From contig NZ_JALIFP010000018.1 of NCBI RefSeq assembly GCF_022867885.1, forward strand, positions 18,573 through 82,572: DNA of 64,000 bases, read 5' to 3'. Shown here in pieces: positions 36,841-45,860 of this stretch. Numbering within the stretch: the stretch's first letter is position 1; each line of letters starts with the position of its first letter. The stretch is from Lederbergia sp. NSJ-179. GTDB taxonomy: Bacteria; Bacillota; Bacilli; Bacillales; Bacillaceae_C. Below the pieces are notes generated by a model that did no database searches, was not told where the DNA came from, and saw only the letters and a list, made by a program, of their open reading frames with translations. The translations under genes were made by a program, and so were the position numbers.

Positions 36841-36869
36841 AAATGGCTTGGAGCTATTCCAAGCCATTT
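36841..36869 (-). terminator. Terminator of the SleL-like gene
   Basis: 12-bp perfect inverted repeat AAATGGCTTGGA / TCCAAGCCATTT, 5-nt loop, T-rich minus-strand exit. Confidence 0.8.
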
Positions 36870-36899
36870 TTATGGAAGAAAACCGATTGGATCCCTCAT

Positions 36900-38312
36900 C
36901 TATAATTTCCGGATCGTAAAATTATCCCGCAGCACTGGCCAATTTTGCGGGAATGGATTGCCAAGTACCCAATAGCTTATCCCTCTTAGGCCGTATTCTT
37001 TCACAACATCATACTTCGCTTGCATACTTCTCGCGTCTTCAAACCATACTTCATGCCGCTGCCCATTCTCATCCGTATAACGGAAGAATGGCGCTTGATA
37101 GGTTTCATTATATTGAATGGCTTCCCCATATCTCCTTGCCAACGTTACGCCTTGCTGTGGACTGATCGTACGGGCGGTTGTTCCTTGTACCCATGGAATA
37201 TTCCAATCCCTTCCATATAGTGGAGCTCCCATGACAATTTTTTCTCGCGGAATGACTGTTACGGCGTAATCCAAGACATCGCGAACCTTGTTAATCGGTG
37301 CAATTGCCCAGGGTCTGCCACCTGCCCAGCCCCATTCGTAGGTCATCAAAATAATAAAATCGACAATTTGCCCCTGCGCACGATAATCATGTGCTTCATA
37401 TAAAAGTCCTTGTTGTTCACCACTCTCTTTTGGTGCAAGTGCCGTTGAAACGGAAAATCCTTCTGGGTGCAAGCGTGAAACAACCTTACGTAAAAATGCA
37501 TTATAATTTTCCCGATCCTCTGGATAGACATATTCAAAATCAATGTTTAATCCCTGATAGCCTTTTGCCTGCATTGTATCTATAATATTCGTGATTAAGG
37601 TATCCTGCAATGTCTGATTACGCAGGATGGCTGCTGCCAAGTCAGAATCAAATCTACTGTTTCGGAAATTGGTGATAACAAATAATGGCGCCACATTGTT
37701 TGCGTGTGCGGCTGCTAGAATGGGCGCATCCTGCAACTCTGTGAGGGTACCGTCCTCCCTAACGCTATGCATAAACGGGGATAAGTACGTGAAGTTTCTC
37801 CCTAACAAATATATTTCTCCCGCACCTTGTTCGTTAATCCTAGTTGTATAGGCGTTCACTTCCGTTACAGGTCTCGCTGGTGTTGGTATCCGTAACGTTT
37901 GACCAATCCCGATAGCAGATAGATTTGTTATGTTATTTGCCTGCGCAATCTGATTCACTGTCAATCCATATCGCTGGGCAATCTCCCATAATGTTTCCCC
38001 ACGTTGTACCACGTGATGTGAGTAAGGAATTTGCAATACCTGGCCAATATACAAAATGTTTGGATCTGTAATATTGTTCACCCGCGATAGCTCTTGAATG
38101 GATACCCCGTGTTGGCTAGATATCCGCCATAAATCGTCCCCACTCTGTACAACGTATTCTTTTCCCGGTTCTGGAATAACGAGCGACTGACCAACGACCA
38201 ACGCATTTGGATCACTAATCTCATTGGCTAAAATAATTTGATTTAAATCAGCTCCATACTCCCGGGCAATTTGCCATAAAACATCTCCACTCCGTACCAC
38301 ATGAATCTTCAT
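36900..38312 (-). CDS. SleL/YaaH-type spore N-acetylglucosaminidase with three LysM domains
   Basis: 470 residues. Three LysM peptidoglycan-binding domains (about 2-46, 52-96, 99-143; for example HVVRSGDVLWQIAREYG, YVVQSGDDLWRISSQHG, HVVQRGETLWEIAQRYG), then a GH18 domain with LNIDFEYV (DxxDxE type catalytic motif), FIILMTYEWGW and a C-terminal GISYWVLG. No signal peptide, as usual for spore-deposited enzymes. The family cleaves cortex fragments during germination. SleL/YaaH of B. subtilis has two LysM domains; a third here makes it about 40 residues longer. ATG behind GGGAGGAG. Confidence 0.92.
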   Translation of the reverse strand: MKIHVVRSGDVLWQIAREYGADLNQIILANEISDPNALVVGQSLVIPEPGKEYVVQSGDDLWRISSQHGVSIQELSRVNNITDPNILYIGQVLQIPYSHHVVQRGETLWEIAQRYGLTVNQIAQANNITNLSAIGIGQTLRIPTPARPVTEVNAYTTRINEQGAGEIYLLGRNFTYLSPFMHSVREDGTLTELQDAPILAAAHANNVAPLFVITNFRNSRFDSDLAAAILRNQTLQDTLITNIIDTMQAKGYQGLNIDFEYVYPEDRENYNAFLRKVVSRLHPEGFSVSTALAPKESGEQQGLLYEAHDYRAQGQIVDFIILMTYEWGWAGGRPWAIAPINKVRDVLDYAVTVIPREKIVMGAPLYGRDWNIPWVQGTTARTISPQQGVTLARRYGEAIQYNETYQAPFFRYTDENGQRHEVWFEDARSMQAKYDVVKEYGLRGISYWVLGNPFPQNWPVLRDNFTIRKL

Positions 38313-38378
38313 CTCTCTCTCCTCCCATTTTACTATCTATCTATCATGGTATTCATGTGCGTTTGTCCCGGTGCCTAT

Positions 38379-38591
38379 AAGAAAAGCGCAAGCGCCTTGG
38401 TCAGCCCCGACAAGCAAATATTCCTGAACCTAGGAAGGGTGATCTTTCCCTTCCTAGGTTCAGGGTTATTTAGTGGAACATCGGCTAAAGGCGCGCCGTC
38501 CTGGCGCAACGCCGATGGACTCGCATCCTGCGAGCCTCTCGGGGCTAGGCGCTGGAGCTAGATCCAACACCAGCCAATTTTTATGCTTTCC
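38379..38591. repeat. Structured intergenic repeat, copy C
   Basis: Same ends and linker blocks as copy B at 27097. The variable hairpin is replaced (CCTGAACCTAGGAAGGG / CCCTTCCTAGGTTCAGG) and the first twin hairpin is GCGCC-GTCCT-GGCGC (38493-38507); the second, CTCGC-ATCCT-GCGAG, is unchanged. Confidence 0.85.
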
Positions 38592-38683
38592 TTTTGAAAA
38601 AGCCGGAAAAAGACCACAGAGATTTTCACAATCTCCATGGACTTTTTTTCAAGTATTCAATGCCGCATTTGTTCTTGTCAATT

Positions 38684-39484
38684 TTACATTTCATACTCCC
38701 ATTCTTCTTTTAAATGTAAATATATGACCAATAGCATATTTTCTAATTCTTGCTTACTTCTATTTTCCATTTCCAGCCCTAATTTCGGAAAAATAATTTG
38801 AGCCACTTGTTCGGTCATTTCTAGACGATCCTTCACATCTAATTGTTTAAATCGATGGACGTACGTACGGACTAGATTCCAGTCCTTCATGTTGATCGAT
38901 TTTAAATTCCACTCTTCTAAGGTTATATTTTCTTTTGTAAGTCCTCTGGTTTGAATTTCTTTTTCAATGGCAGATTGCTTCTTATTCCTTTTTGCCGTTT
39001 CATCATAGACAACGATTGTACCAGCCAATAGATCCCCTAGGCGTTTCTTTTTAGGGTGAAAGAAGACCATAAGGAGTCCCACTAGATAATAGGGTAGGGA
39101 ATCAATGATTAATAATAAATTACGGATTAAACTAGAAAGGAAGGTAATGCTATGTCCATTTTCCTGGATCACTCGAATGCCCATAATTTTCTTGCCAATT
39201 GTTTTCCCTCCCCAAAAAAATTCAAGAATAACAAAATAACCATAATTGATAAAAAGAAAAACAATGAGCAGGAGGGCAATAATATAGCCTTGAGCTTGCC
39301 AAAAAAAGCTCGAGTCAGGAAAGGCAAAATAGAGAAGAACACCCACAATCATAAGCACAAGATTACATACAGTTAAAATGGCATTATCAATAATATAAGC
39401 TACGGCTCTTGAGCCTATTCCCGCCAATTGAAATTGCAGGGAAATGTATTCAGGTGTTTTAATTCCAATATTTTCCTGGTCCAT
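38684..39484 (-). CDS. RDD-family membrane protein
   Basis: 266 residues. The RDD domain (about 10-155) shows QLAGIGSRAVAYIIDNAIL (the Arg/Asp signature), GKTIGKKIMGIRVI and GDLLAGTIVVYDE around three membrane segments; the C-terminal 100 residues are soluble and helical. RDD genes commonly neighbour SpoIIM-family and MoxR/DUF58 genes, as here. Divergent from the SpoIIM-like gene. Proposed family roles include ion transport; unproven here. Confidence 0.85.
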   Translation of the reverse strand: MDQENIGIKTPEYISLQFQLAGIGSRAVAYIIDNAILTVCNLVLMIVGVLLYFAFPDSSFFWQAQGYIIALLLIVFLFINYGYFVILEFFWGGKTIGKKIMGIRVIQENGHSITFLSSLIRNLLLIIDSLPYYLVGLLMVFFHPKKKRLGDLLAGTIVVYDETAKRNKKQSAIEKEIQTRGLTKENITLEEWNLKSINMKDWNLVRTYVHRFKQLDVKDRLEMTEQVAQIIFPKLGLEMENRSKQELENMLLVIYLHLKEEWEYEM

Positions 39485-39594
39485 TGGGATACCTCCAAAG
39501 ACTTATTTTTGCGAAAGTGTTTCTATTTATCTAAAACATTATTATAATAATAAGCATTGATTCTGTTTACAAAAGAATTGGCAGGTGCAAATAT

Positions 39595-40575
39595 ATGAAT
39601 ATCAAACAGTTTACCCAGCAACATCGTGATAACTGGAAAGAGCTTGAACATTTAACAGCGATAATCGGTAAAAGTAAAAAGAATATTACGGCAAAATCAA
39701 TGAAGCAATTCTACAGTTTATATCAAAAAGCTTCACAAAATCTTTCCTATAGCCAAACAAATTTTCCCAATGAAGAGTTGACAGGTTATCTTAATGAGCT
39801 GGTCTCAAGAGCCCATAATGTATTATATAAAGATCAAACGACAAGCATGGGCCAGTTCCTCCATTTTTTCACGACTACCTTCGTTGGCCTAATACTAGAG
39901 CAATGGAAAGCCATCGTAGTCGCAATGGCCTTGTTCACTTTAGGATTGCTTGGAAGCTTCTTCTCTGTCATTGCAGACCCGCTTCATATCTATACGATTC
40001 TTCCTGATGACATGGCGCATAGCGTTGATCCCAATCAATTAGGCAGCGGTGATGGGGGAGTGGACTCCCCCACGATGTCTGCCTCTATTATGACGAATAA
40101 TATTCAGGTTGCTTTTCTCGCCTTTGCGGGTGGCATCACTTTGGGAATATTAACGGTCTATGTGATGGTCTATAATGGAATCATTGTCGGGGCTCTTGCC
40201 GGCCTCTTTTGGACCCACGGAAAATCGTATGATTTCTGGGCTTATATCGTCCCCCATGGGATGATTGAACTAACCGCTATTTTCATTGCTGGCGGTGCAG
40301 GAATGCTCATGGGATACAAGATTTTCGTACCAGGTGCGTATTCAAGAGGATTCCAGTTAAAAAAACAAGCGATTCGTTCGATTCAATTGATTATTGGAAC
40401 CATCCCTTTATTTATTATTGCCGGAGTGATCGAAGGCTATATCACCCCGACTGCCATCTCATTAGAAGCAAAATATTTTGTTGCCATCCTTACGATCATT
40501 GGATTAATTTTATATATTTTGATTGGAAAACAGTTGTTTAATCGTCAACAAGCTACAAAAGGTGTCGATTCATAA
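39595..40575 (+). CDS. SpoIIM-family (DUF95) membrane protein
   Basis: 326 residues: a soluble helical N-terminus (1-100) and five to six membrane segments with the conserved FLAFAGGITLGILTVYVMVYNG and PHGMIELTAIFIAGGAGM. It is the non-sporulation form that travels with MoxR/DUF58 genes rather than SpoIIM proper. Its 3' end overlaps the convergent DUF58 gene by 23 bp, so the two transcripts would be antisense at their ends. Confidence 0.85.
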   Translation: MNIKQFTQQHRDNWKELEHLTAIIGKSKKNITAKSMKQFYSLYQKASQNLSYSQTNFPNEELTGYLNELVSRAHNVLYKDQTTSMGQFLHFFTTTFVGLILEQWKAIVVAMALFTLGLLGSFFSVIADPLHIYTILPDDMAHSVDPNQLGSGDGGVDSPTMSASIMTNNIQVAFLAFAGGITLGILTVYVMVYNGIIVGALAGLFWTHGKSYDFWAYIVPHGMIELTAIFIAGGAGMLMGYKIFVPGAYSRGFQLKKQAIRSIQLIIGTIPLFIIAGVIEGYITPTAISLEAKYFVAILTIIGLILYILIGKQLFNRQQATKGVDS

Positions 40576-41911
40576 TATCAATATAATGGGATACAGCCGC
40601 TGTTGCTAAGTACTCTCCTCGAGCCTCCGTCATTTGGAGGCCTTGGCTTTCCCACTTCCTTTTTGCTTTCTGCTTAAAAAGAATCTCCTGCTGGGCAATA
40701 CTTTTTTCCATCGCAATCTTTACATAGTTTGGAGTTATTTTGGCCTTTTCGATTAAATGGATATCTTCAATCCCGATCATAAGAAATAAATGGCGTCTTC
40801 TCAGCCGCTTTAAATAGATAAGCGTATGCTCTTCATGTAAAAACGTGCGAATATCGCTAAATAATAAAAGCAAACTTCTTTTTTTCTGCATCGTATCTAA
40901 GAAAGAAAATACGGATCCATAATTGGATTCAACGGCATCAACATGCAAATCATAAAGAGAATGAAGAATGGTTTGTAAATGTTCCATTCCTTTTGCAGGT
41001 GGAATATATTTTTTCACTTCTTTAGAGAAGGCAAGGACGGACACATAATCCCCCTTTTTTAACGCTGCTGCGGCGACCGTAATTGATGCCTCGAGTGTTT
41101 TTTCTAACTTATTACCAGTCTCAAGCTCAGCCCCCATGATCCGACCGCAATCAATTAAAATGGTCATATATTTACCATGCTCTGGTTCATATTCATTTGT
41201 CATCAATTCTTGCAACTTTGCCGTTTGACGCCAATTGACTTTGCGGGGATCATCCCCGACAACATAACTCCTTATTTGAGCAAAATCCCCCATTCCACTT
41301 TGGTATTTTCTGATTTTCTCTCCTTCATATAACAAAAATTTCTGGGCATCCTCCAAAAACGACCTTGTCTCTGTTAAATCAGGAATCACTTTTATCGTCT
41401 GTTCTAAATCAACGAGCATCTGCTTTTCCCATAATCCCAATAGACTTCGATAACGAAAATATAAATGTTTGATTTCATATTTTCCTCTTACAGTACCAGT
41501 TGTCTCATACGATATTTGGCTTTTTTCCCCTTTGCCGATATTCCCACGGACAGGGAAAGGGCGCCCGAATGATAATGGTAAGCCATCCACAAAAGAGTAT
41601 GTAAAAGCAAAAGGGGAAGTGTTGTTTATTTCAATGGTCATCTCGTATGAGAGCCCACGTTCTAATTCCTCTGTCATTGTCCGTTCAAATTGAATTTGCT
41701 TTCGTTTAGGGGAAAAGAAGAGATCAATCAAACTAAGTAAAAGAACAAGTACATTAATCCCGATGACAAAATTCCAAGCAATCCCCCAAAAACTGAATAA
41801 CCATAAAACAATACTTAATAAAACGAAAATCATGAGTAATCTTTTCGATGGTAAAATTCCTTTATCTTGGAACAGGAACCGACCCCACCAACTCTTGGAT
41901 GACCTGATCAA
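40553..41911 (-). CDS. DUF58-domain protein
   Basis: 452 residues. Two N-terminal membrane segments (about 22-60), then a DUF58 region with FAQIRSYVVGDDPRKVNWRQTAK near 207-229, followed by a von Willebrand A-like fold (MTILIDCGRIMGAE, LLLLFSDIRTF). It works with the MoxR ATPase encoded just before it. Start is TTG 41911 behind GGAGGGAGC, inside the end of the MoxR gene (50-bp overlap). Confidence 0.87.
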   Translation of the reverse strand: MIRSSKSWWGRFLFQDKGILPSKRLLMIFVLLSIVLWLFSFWGIAWNFVIGINVLVLLLSLIDLFFSPKRKQIQFERTMTEELERGLSYEMTIEINNTSPFAFTYSFVDGLPLSFGRPFPVRGNIGKGEKSQISYETTGTVRGKYEIKHLYFRYRSLLGLWEKQMLVDLEQTIKVIPDLTETRSFLEDAQKFLLYEGEKIRKYQSGMGDFAQIRSYVVGDDPRKVNWRQTAKLQELMTNEYEPEHGKYMTILIDCGRIMGAELETGNKLEKTLEASITVAAAALKKGDYVSVLAFSKEVKKYIPPAKGMEHLQTILHSLYDLHVDAVESNYGSVFSFLDTMQKKRSLLLLFSDIRTFLHEEHTLIYLKRLRRRHLFLMIGIEDIHLIEKAKITPNYVKIAMEKSIAQQEILFKQKAKRKWESQGLQMTEARGEYLATAAVSHYIDIMNRHLL

Positions 41912-42791
41912 CGGAAGCTCCCTCCAATTCTATCTGTGGGGATAATTGTACCCGATGCCGTAAAGAAGGCTTCGCCACCACTTTCACATCATCAGGAGTG
42001 ACATAATCCCTACCTTCTAAATAGGCCCAAGCCCTGCTTGCTTTTCCAATCGAGATAGCCGCTCTTGTACTCGCGCCAAAACGAATCGATTCTACCTCCC
42101 TTGTTTTGCGGACGATCTTCATCATATAGTCAAGCACACTATCTCCCAAAGTGACTGCTTCTATTTCTTTCTTTATATCTAGAAAAGAATCTAACGACAT
42201 CACCGCATCCACAGGATTTTCTTCGGATTTGTTTTCAATCACCTGCTGGAGGACAGCCTTTTCCTCATCAAATGAAGGGAATTCAATATAAAGCTTAAAT
42301 AAAAATCGATCTTGTTGAGCTTCTGGCAAAGGATAGGTTCCTTCGAATTCAATCGGGTTCTGTGTCGCCACAACAAAAAACACCTCTGGTAAAGAATAGG
42401 TTTTGCCCTGAATGGTGACCTGTTTTTCGTCCATCGCTTCTAATAAAGCGGCTTGTGTTTTGGCAGGTGTCCGGTTAATTTCATCTGCAAGCAGAATATT
42501 TGTGAAGATGGGGCCATGTATTGTTTCAAACTGCCCTTGTTGCATATTGTAAATACTGCTCCCCGTGATATCACTTGGCAGTAAATCGGGTGTAAATTGG
42601 ATGCGATTGAAGCTGCCATTCAGAAGTTCAGCCAATGTTCGGACTGTTTTCGTTTTCCCAGTACCAGGAACTCCCTCTAGGAGGACATGGCCGCCTGTCA
42701 GTATAGCGGATAGTAAAAGTCTTAAGTTTGTACTTTGTCCTAAGATTTTTTCTTCATATTTTTGCAGTAAGGATGCTAATTCTGGTTTCAT
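41862..42791 (-). CDS. MoxR-family AAA+ ATPase
   Basis: 309 residues. Walker A EGVPGTGKTKTV near 39-50, Walker B ILLADEINRTPAKTQAALLEAM near 100, sensor FFVVATQNPIEFEGTYPLPEAQ and arginine finger FLFKL region, all typical of the MoxR clade. MoxR proteins are thought to act as chaperones that insert cofactors or assemble complexes with vWA-domain partners. ATG 42791 overlaps the DUF4350 stop codon (ATGA) and follows GGAGG. Confidence 0.92.
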   Translation of the reverse strand: MKPELASLLQKYEEKILGQSTNLRLLLSAILTGGHVLLEGVPGTGKTKTVRTLAELLNGSFNRIQFTPDLLPSDITGSSIYNMQQGQFETIHGPIFTNILLADEINRTPAKTQAALLEAMDEKQVTIQGKTYSLPEVFFVVATQNPIEFEGTYPLPEAQQDRFLFKLYIEFPSFDEEKAVLQQVIENKSEENPVDAVMSLDSFLDIKKEIEAVTLGDSVLDYMMKIVRKTREVESIRFGASTRAAISIGKASRAWAYLEGRDYVTPDDVKVVAKPSLRHRVQLSPQIELEGASVDQVIQELVGSVPVPR

Positions 42792-43927
42792 CCTTCCTCC
42801 ACCTCTTTCCTTATACGATCGATATTTTTCGACCAATATAGATATTCTTGTTTGCTCATCTCTTTTTTCGATAAGATGTTTGTCATATTTGTGATCATCT
42901 TTTTGAGTTCTTCATTCGGTATATGGGGTATTTTTCGAGATACCTCCTCAAAAATGTCAACCCATTCCTTCGTAGAAGAGATCCCCCACCTGTCTTGCAT
43001 CAATTTTCTAAGATACTCCACCTGTGTCACCAAACTATGATGATACAATTTACCTTTTAAATACCAGGATGATAAGGCCTTAAGTCGCTCATCACTAAAG
43101 CGAACAGAATCTTCTCTGGGAATAAAGATCGGACCAAATCTTTTTCCTGTATTCCATAACCATAAAATGGTAAGCAAAGCCGCTTGGATCATGAACAAAA
43201 TAAACCATTTCGGATAGGCATTCACAGTAGCCATCGTTGATTGACTACCATGTAAATATTCATCAAATAAAATCTCTTTTGGAGCCATCTCATTTAGGAA
43301 TGAAAGGATAAGCGGAATATGGTCGTTATTTGCTATTTCTTTATTCGATATCCACTCCGGTGAATTGATAACATACAATTGGCCATGGCCATATGGTCTT
43401 CGCAAAGCTATTGGACCTTCCTTATCATGGAGAATGATTTCATCCTCTTCCTTTGCGACTAGACGCAAAGGGTTTGATATAAGGGCCTTCTGTTCCATCC
43501 CGGATTGGTCAATCACCGAATCTTCTTCCCCCATTTTGTCTACTTCCGTCGGCTCTGTTTCTAAATCAAATAAGCCATCAGGAGTCCGAGAGAGTAATAG
43601 AACCGTATTTCCTGCTTCCATATAGGCTTGATAGGCTTTCATTTCATTGCTATCAGGCATGATAAAGGGTTCAACCATGATCAGCAATTGATGTTGATCT
43701 GTCGTTGGTAACTGCTCTGAAGAATAATGAAATCTTTGAACGGAATCAAACTCCTGATTTAAATATGTATAAAAGGCTTTTACTCCTGTTGGAGAGGGGG
43801 ACTCCGAAACGAAGTCTGGGTACTCTTTTTGATTCGGCGCATAAAACAGATAGCTTAATAGGATAAAAATAAGTATTAGCACAGTCATCCATATCCATAT
43901 TCGCCGATTCGCTGTCTGTGACTGCAA
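42788..43927 (-). CDS. DUF4350-domain membrane protein
   Basis: 379 residues with a membrane segment at 10-28, an extracytoplasmic DUF4350 domain (about 35-230; SPSPTGVKAFYTYL, LLIMVEPFIMPD, LLLSRTPDGLFD), a second segment (WFILFMIQAALLTILWLW near 240) and a cytoplasmic tail. Start is TTG 43927 behind AAGGAGG. In the same operon as MoxR and DUF58. Confidence 0.8.
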   Translation of the reverse strand: MQSQTANRRIWIWMTVLILIFILLSYLFYAPNQKEYPDFVSESPSPTGVKAFYTYLNQEFDSVQRFHYSSEQLPTTDQHQLLIMVEPFIMPDSNEMKAYQAYMEAGNTVLLLSRTPDGLFDLETEPTEVDKMGEEDSVIDQSGMEQKALISNPLRLVAKEEDEIILHDKEGPIALRRPYGHGQLYVINSPEWISNKEIANNDHIPLILSFLNEMAPKEILFDEYLHGSQSTMATVNAYPKWFILFMIQAALLTILWLWNTGKRFGPIFIPREDSVRFSDERLKALSSWYLKGKLYHHSLVTQVEYLRKLMQDRWGISSTKEWVDIFEEVSRKIPHIPNEELKKMITNMTNILSKKEMSKQEYLYWSKNIDRIRKEVEEG

Positions 43928-43946
43928 TTCGTTTTTCCTCCTTTTC

Positions 43947-44600
43947 TTATCCCTCAGAGGCGGTATGCTTTTCCGCTAATCCTGCCACAATTTCTTGCTT
44001 GTATTGTTCATATTCTTCTTTTTTAATTTGATATTCACCATATGTGACCTTGTCGAAAAACTGGGCTAAAAGATAAAATTTTTGCGCCCATGCGGAGTTG
44101 GTTCTTTTTAATTCCGCATAATATTCCCAATTGGTTTTCCAAACTTTTGCTTCAAGCCAACCGCTTTGATTGAAATAAAGCAGCAAAGCTAAAAATAGAT
44201 GGCGAGTTGCCTTCGTGTATTCTCCTAAATCCTCCATTTTCTGTACTTCCGCTAGATGGCTTTGATAAGACCATTCCAACTCCGACATTGTTTGCAGGGG
44301 TCGATGATCGCGAAATTTACTTTTTCGTCTTGCGTTGCGAACGATTAGAATGATGGCAATCGCGAGTAGAAGAATTACGATAACAATAAGGGAAATAAGC
44401 AATATATTCGCCGATTTGTCAACATTTTCAAGAGAAGGAAATAGTTTTGCAAGTTGATCCATCAGCCATTCTTTTGCCCGAGACCATAAAATTTGCAGCG
44501 TGTTTTGTGTTTCCTTGTTGTACGCTTGATATTCCTTGCGATCCAATATTTTTTCTATATCTTGTTTTGCTTTCTGTGGATCTAACATTTTTTCCATCAC
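43947..44600 (-). CDS. DUF4129-domain membrane protein
   Basis: 217 residues: soluble N-terminus, one membrane segment (ANILLISLIVIVILLLAIAIILIV near 63-86) and a cytoplasmic DUF4129 domain (HLAEVQKMEDLGEYTKATRHLFLALLLYF). The nearby GTG/ATG choices (44600 or 44597) differ by one codon; an internal ATG follows. Second gene of the MoxR operon. Confidence 0.8.
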   Translation of the reverse strand: MMEKMLDPQKAKQDIEKILDRKEYQAYNKETQNTLQILWSRAKEWLMDQLAKLFPSLENVDKSANILLISLIVIVILLLAIAIILIVRNARRKSKFRDHRPLQTMSELEWSYQSHLAEVQKMEDLGEYTKATRHLFLALLLYFNQSGWLEAKVWKTNWEYYAELKRTNSAWAQKFYLLAQFFDKVTYGEYQIKKEEYEQYKQEIVAGLAEKHTASEG

Positions 44601-44618
44601 CTACCCTATTCAGGTCCG

Positions 44619-45521
44619 TTATGGACGAACATTATATTCATTAATTAAATCTTTTAAATCCTCTGCTTCATTACGTAATTTTAAATCAAAATACATAACG
44701 GAGTATCCCACAGAGAAGATCATGCTTGTAAATAGAGTAGTAACACCTGTAATAAGAGTGACAAAGACACTATTCCCTAGCAATATTGCAAATGAGATTT
44801 CAACTGAATAACTTATGCTGGAAATGATGAGGAAGAAAACAAGATACAATCCGAATAATACCCAGACTCGATTTTTTGTCATTTTCCAAGATTTAGAGAG
44901 ACCTAGTGGTTCTTCTCCAAGTACGACGGGGCCAAAATAGAAGCTCCATCTTGTTAATAAATATCCCACACCCACGATAAAACCAATGATCATCAATAGG
45001 ACGAGAATCACCCCAACGGCAGGGTGAATAATTGCTCCAAGTGCCCCGCTGAGCACGATAAAAAATACCGGAACAAAGATTAAACCAAAGGTAATCATTC
45101 CAAATAAGAAGCTACCCGCTAATAAATACCCATAACGAGGAAACACTTCCTTTAAGACTTGGCTTAAAGTGTATTCTTCGTTTTTACGAACATGATTGAT
45201 CATAAGCATAATAGCTCCCTGTGCAAGCGGATATAAAAAAATACTAATCAAACTGACAAGACCGATCCCAAAATCAGCCATGATATTAGCCGGCGTATCC
45301 TCATAGCTCATAATCGTTTGTTCCAGCCAAAAATCCCCCTCACCAGTCCCTTTAAAAAAAGCAGCACCTGATAAAAGTTTAATGAAAGCTTGCAATAAAA
45401 AAATAGGACCTATAAAAATTAGGAAAACAGTAAAAAATTGGGCAAAGTGATTCTTGCTTAAACTAAAAGTATGATCCAAAATTTTCCCAAATCCTTTTGG
45501 ACTATTAAATTTAGTATCCAA
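44619..45521 (-). CDS. Six-segment membrane protein, first gene of the MoxR operon
   Basis: 300 residues, six strongly hydrophobic segments, FGKILDHTFSLSKNHFAQFF at the N-terminus and SFYFGPVVLGEEPLGLSKSWKMTKNRVW in the middle; this resembles the membrane domain of glycerophosphoryl diester phosphodiesterases and DUF7847/DUF975-like proteins, without any catalytic part. Start is TTG 45521 behind GGGGGGA. It precedes the DUF4129 gene by 18 bp. Confidence 0.75.
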   Translation of the reverse strand: MDTKFNSPKGFGKILDHTFSLSKNHFAQFFTVFLIFIGPIFLLQAFIKLLSGAAFFKGTGEGDFWLEQTIMSYEDTPANIMADFGIGLVSLISIFLYPLAQGAIMLMINHVRKNEEYTLSQVLKEVFPRYGYLLAGSFLFGMITFGLIFVPVFFIVLSGALGAIIHPAVGVILVLLMIIGFIVGVGYLLTRWSFYFGPVVLGEEPLGLSKSWKMTKNRVWVLFGLYLVFFLIISSISYSVEISFAILLGNSVFVTLITGVTTLFTSMIFSVGYSVMYFDLKLRNEAEDLKDLINEYNVRP

Positions 45522-45787
45522 TGAAAAATCCCCCCATTACTAAATGATCATAACGCTTATTTTACCATTAATCGAATCATAACAGGTAATGGTTTATCAT
45601 TTTAGGATTAAATTCCCGTTCGTGAATTTCCCGATCAGCTACATGTAGGACTAAGATCCTTTAACTTATTTATAATATGTATGGATGGAACAAATATGGT
45701 TGTTTTTTCACGCAAAAAGATTGTTGTTGGATGGGCTATCCCGCAACAATTATTCCAAAAAAAAAGGGGATGCCTGATTGGACCCTC

Positions 45788-45839
45788 CCGAACACTTTAA
45801 GACGACCGTTTCCCTGATTTGCCAGAGTGTTCGGTCGTC
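45788..45839. other. Interleaved inverted repeats (possible pseudoknot)
   Basis: Arms in the order A-B-A'-B': CCGAACACT (45788-45796), GACGACCG (45801-45808), AGTGTTCGG (45826-45834), CGGTCGTC (45832-45839). A pairs with A', B with B'. The arms interleave, so they fit an H-type pseudoknot or two alternative hairpins. It sits 22 bp past the murB stop. The rest of 45522-45860 shows nothing. Confidence 0.55.
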
Positions 45840-45860
45840 AATAAAGTTCTCTAATAATCT

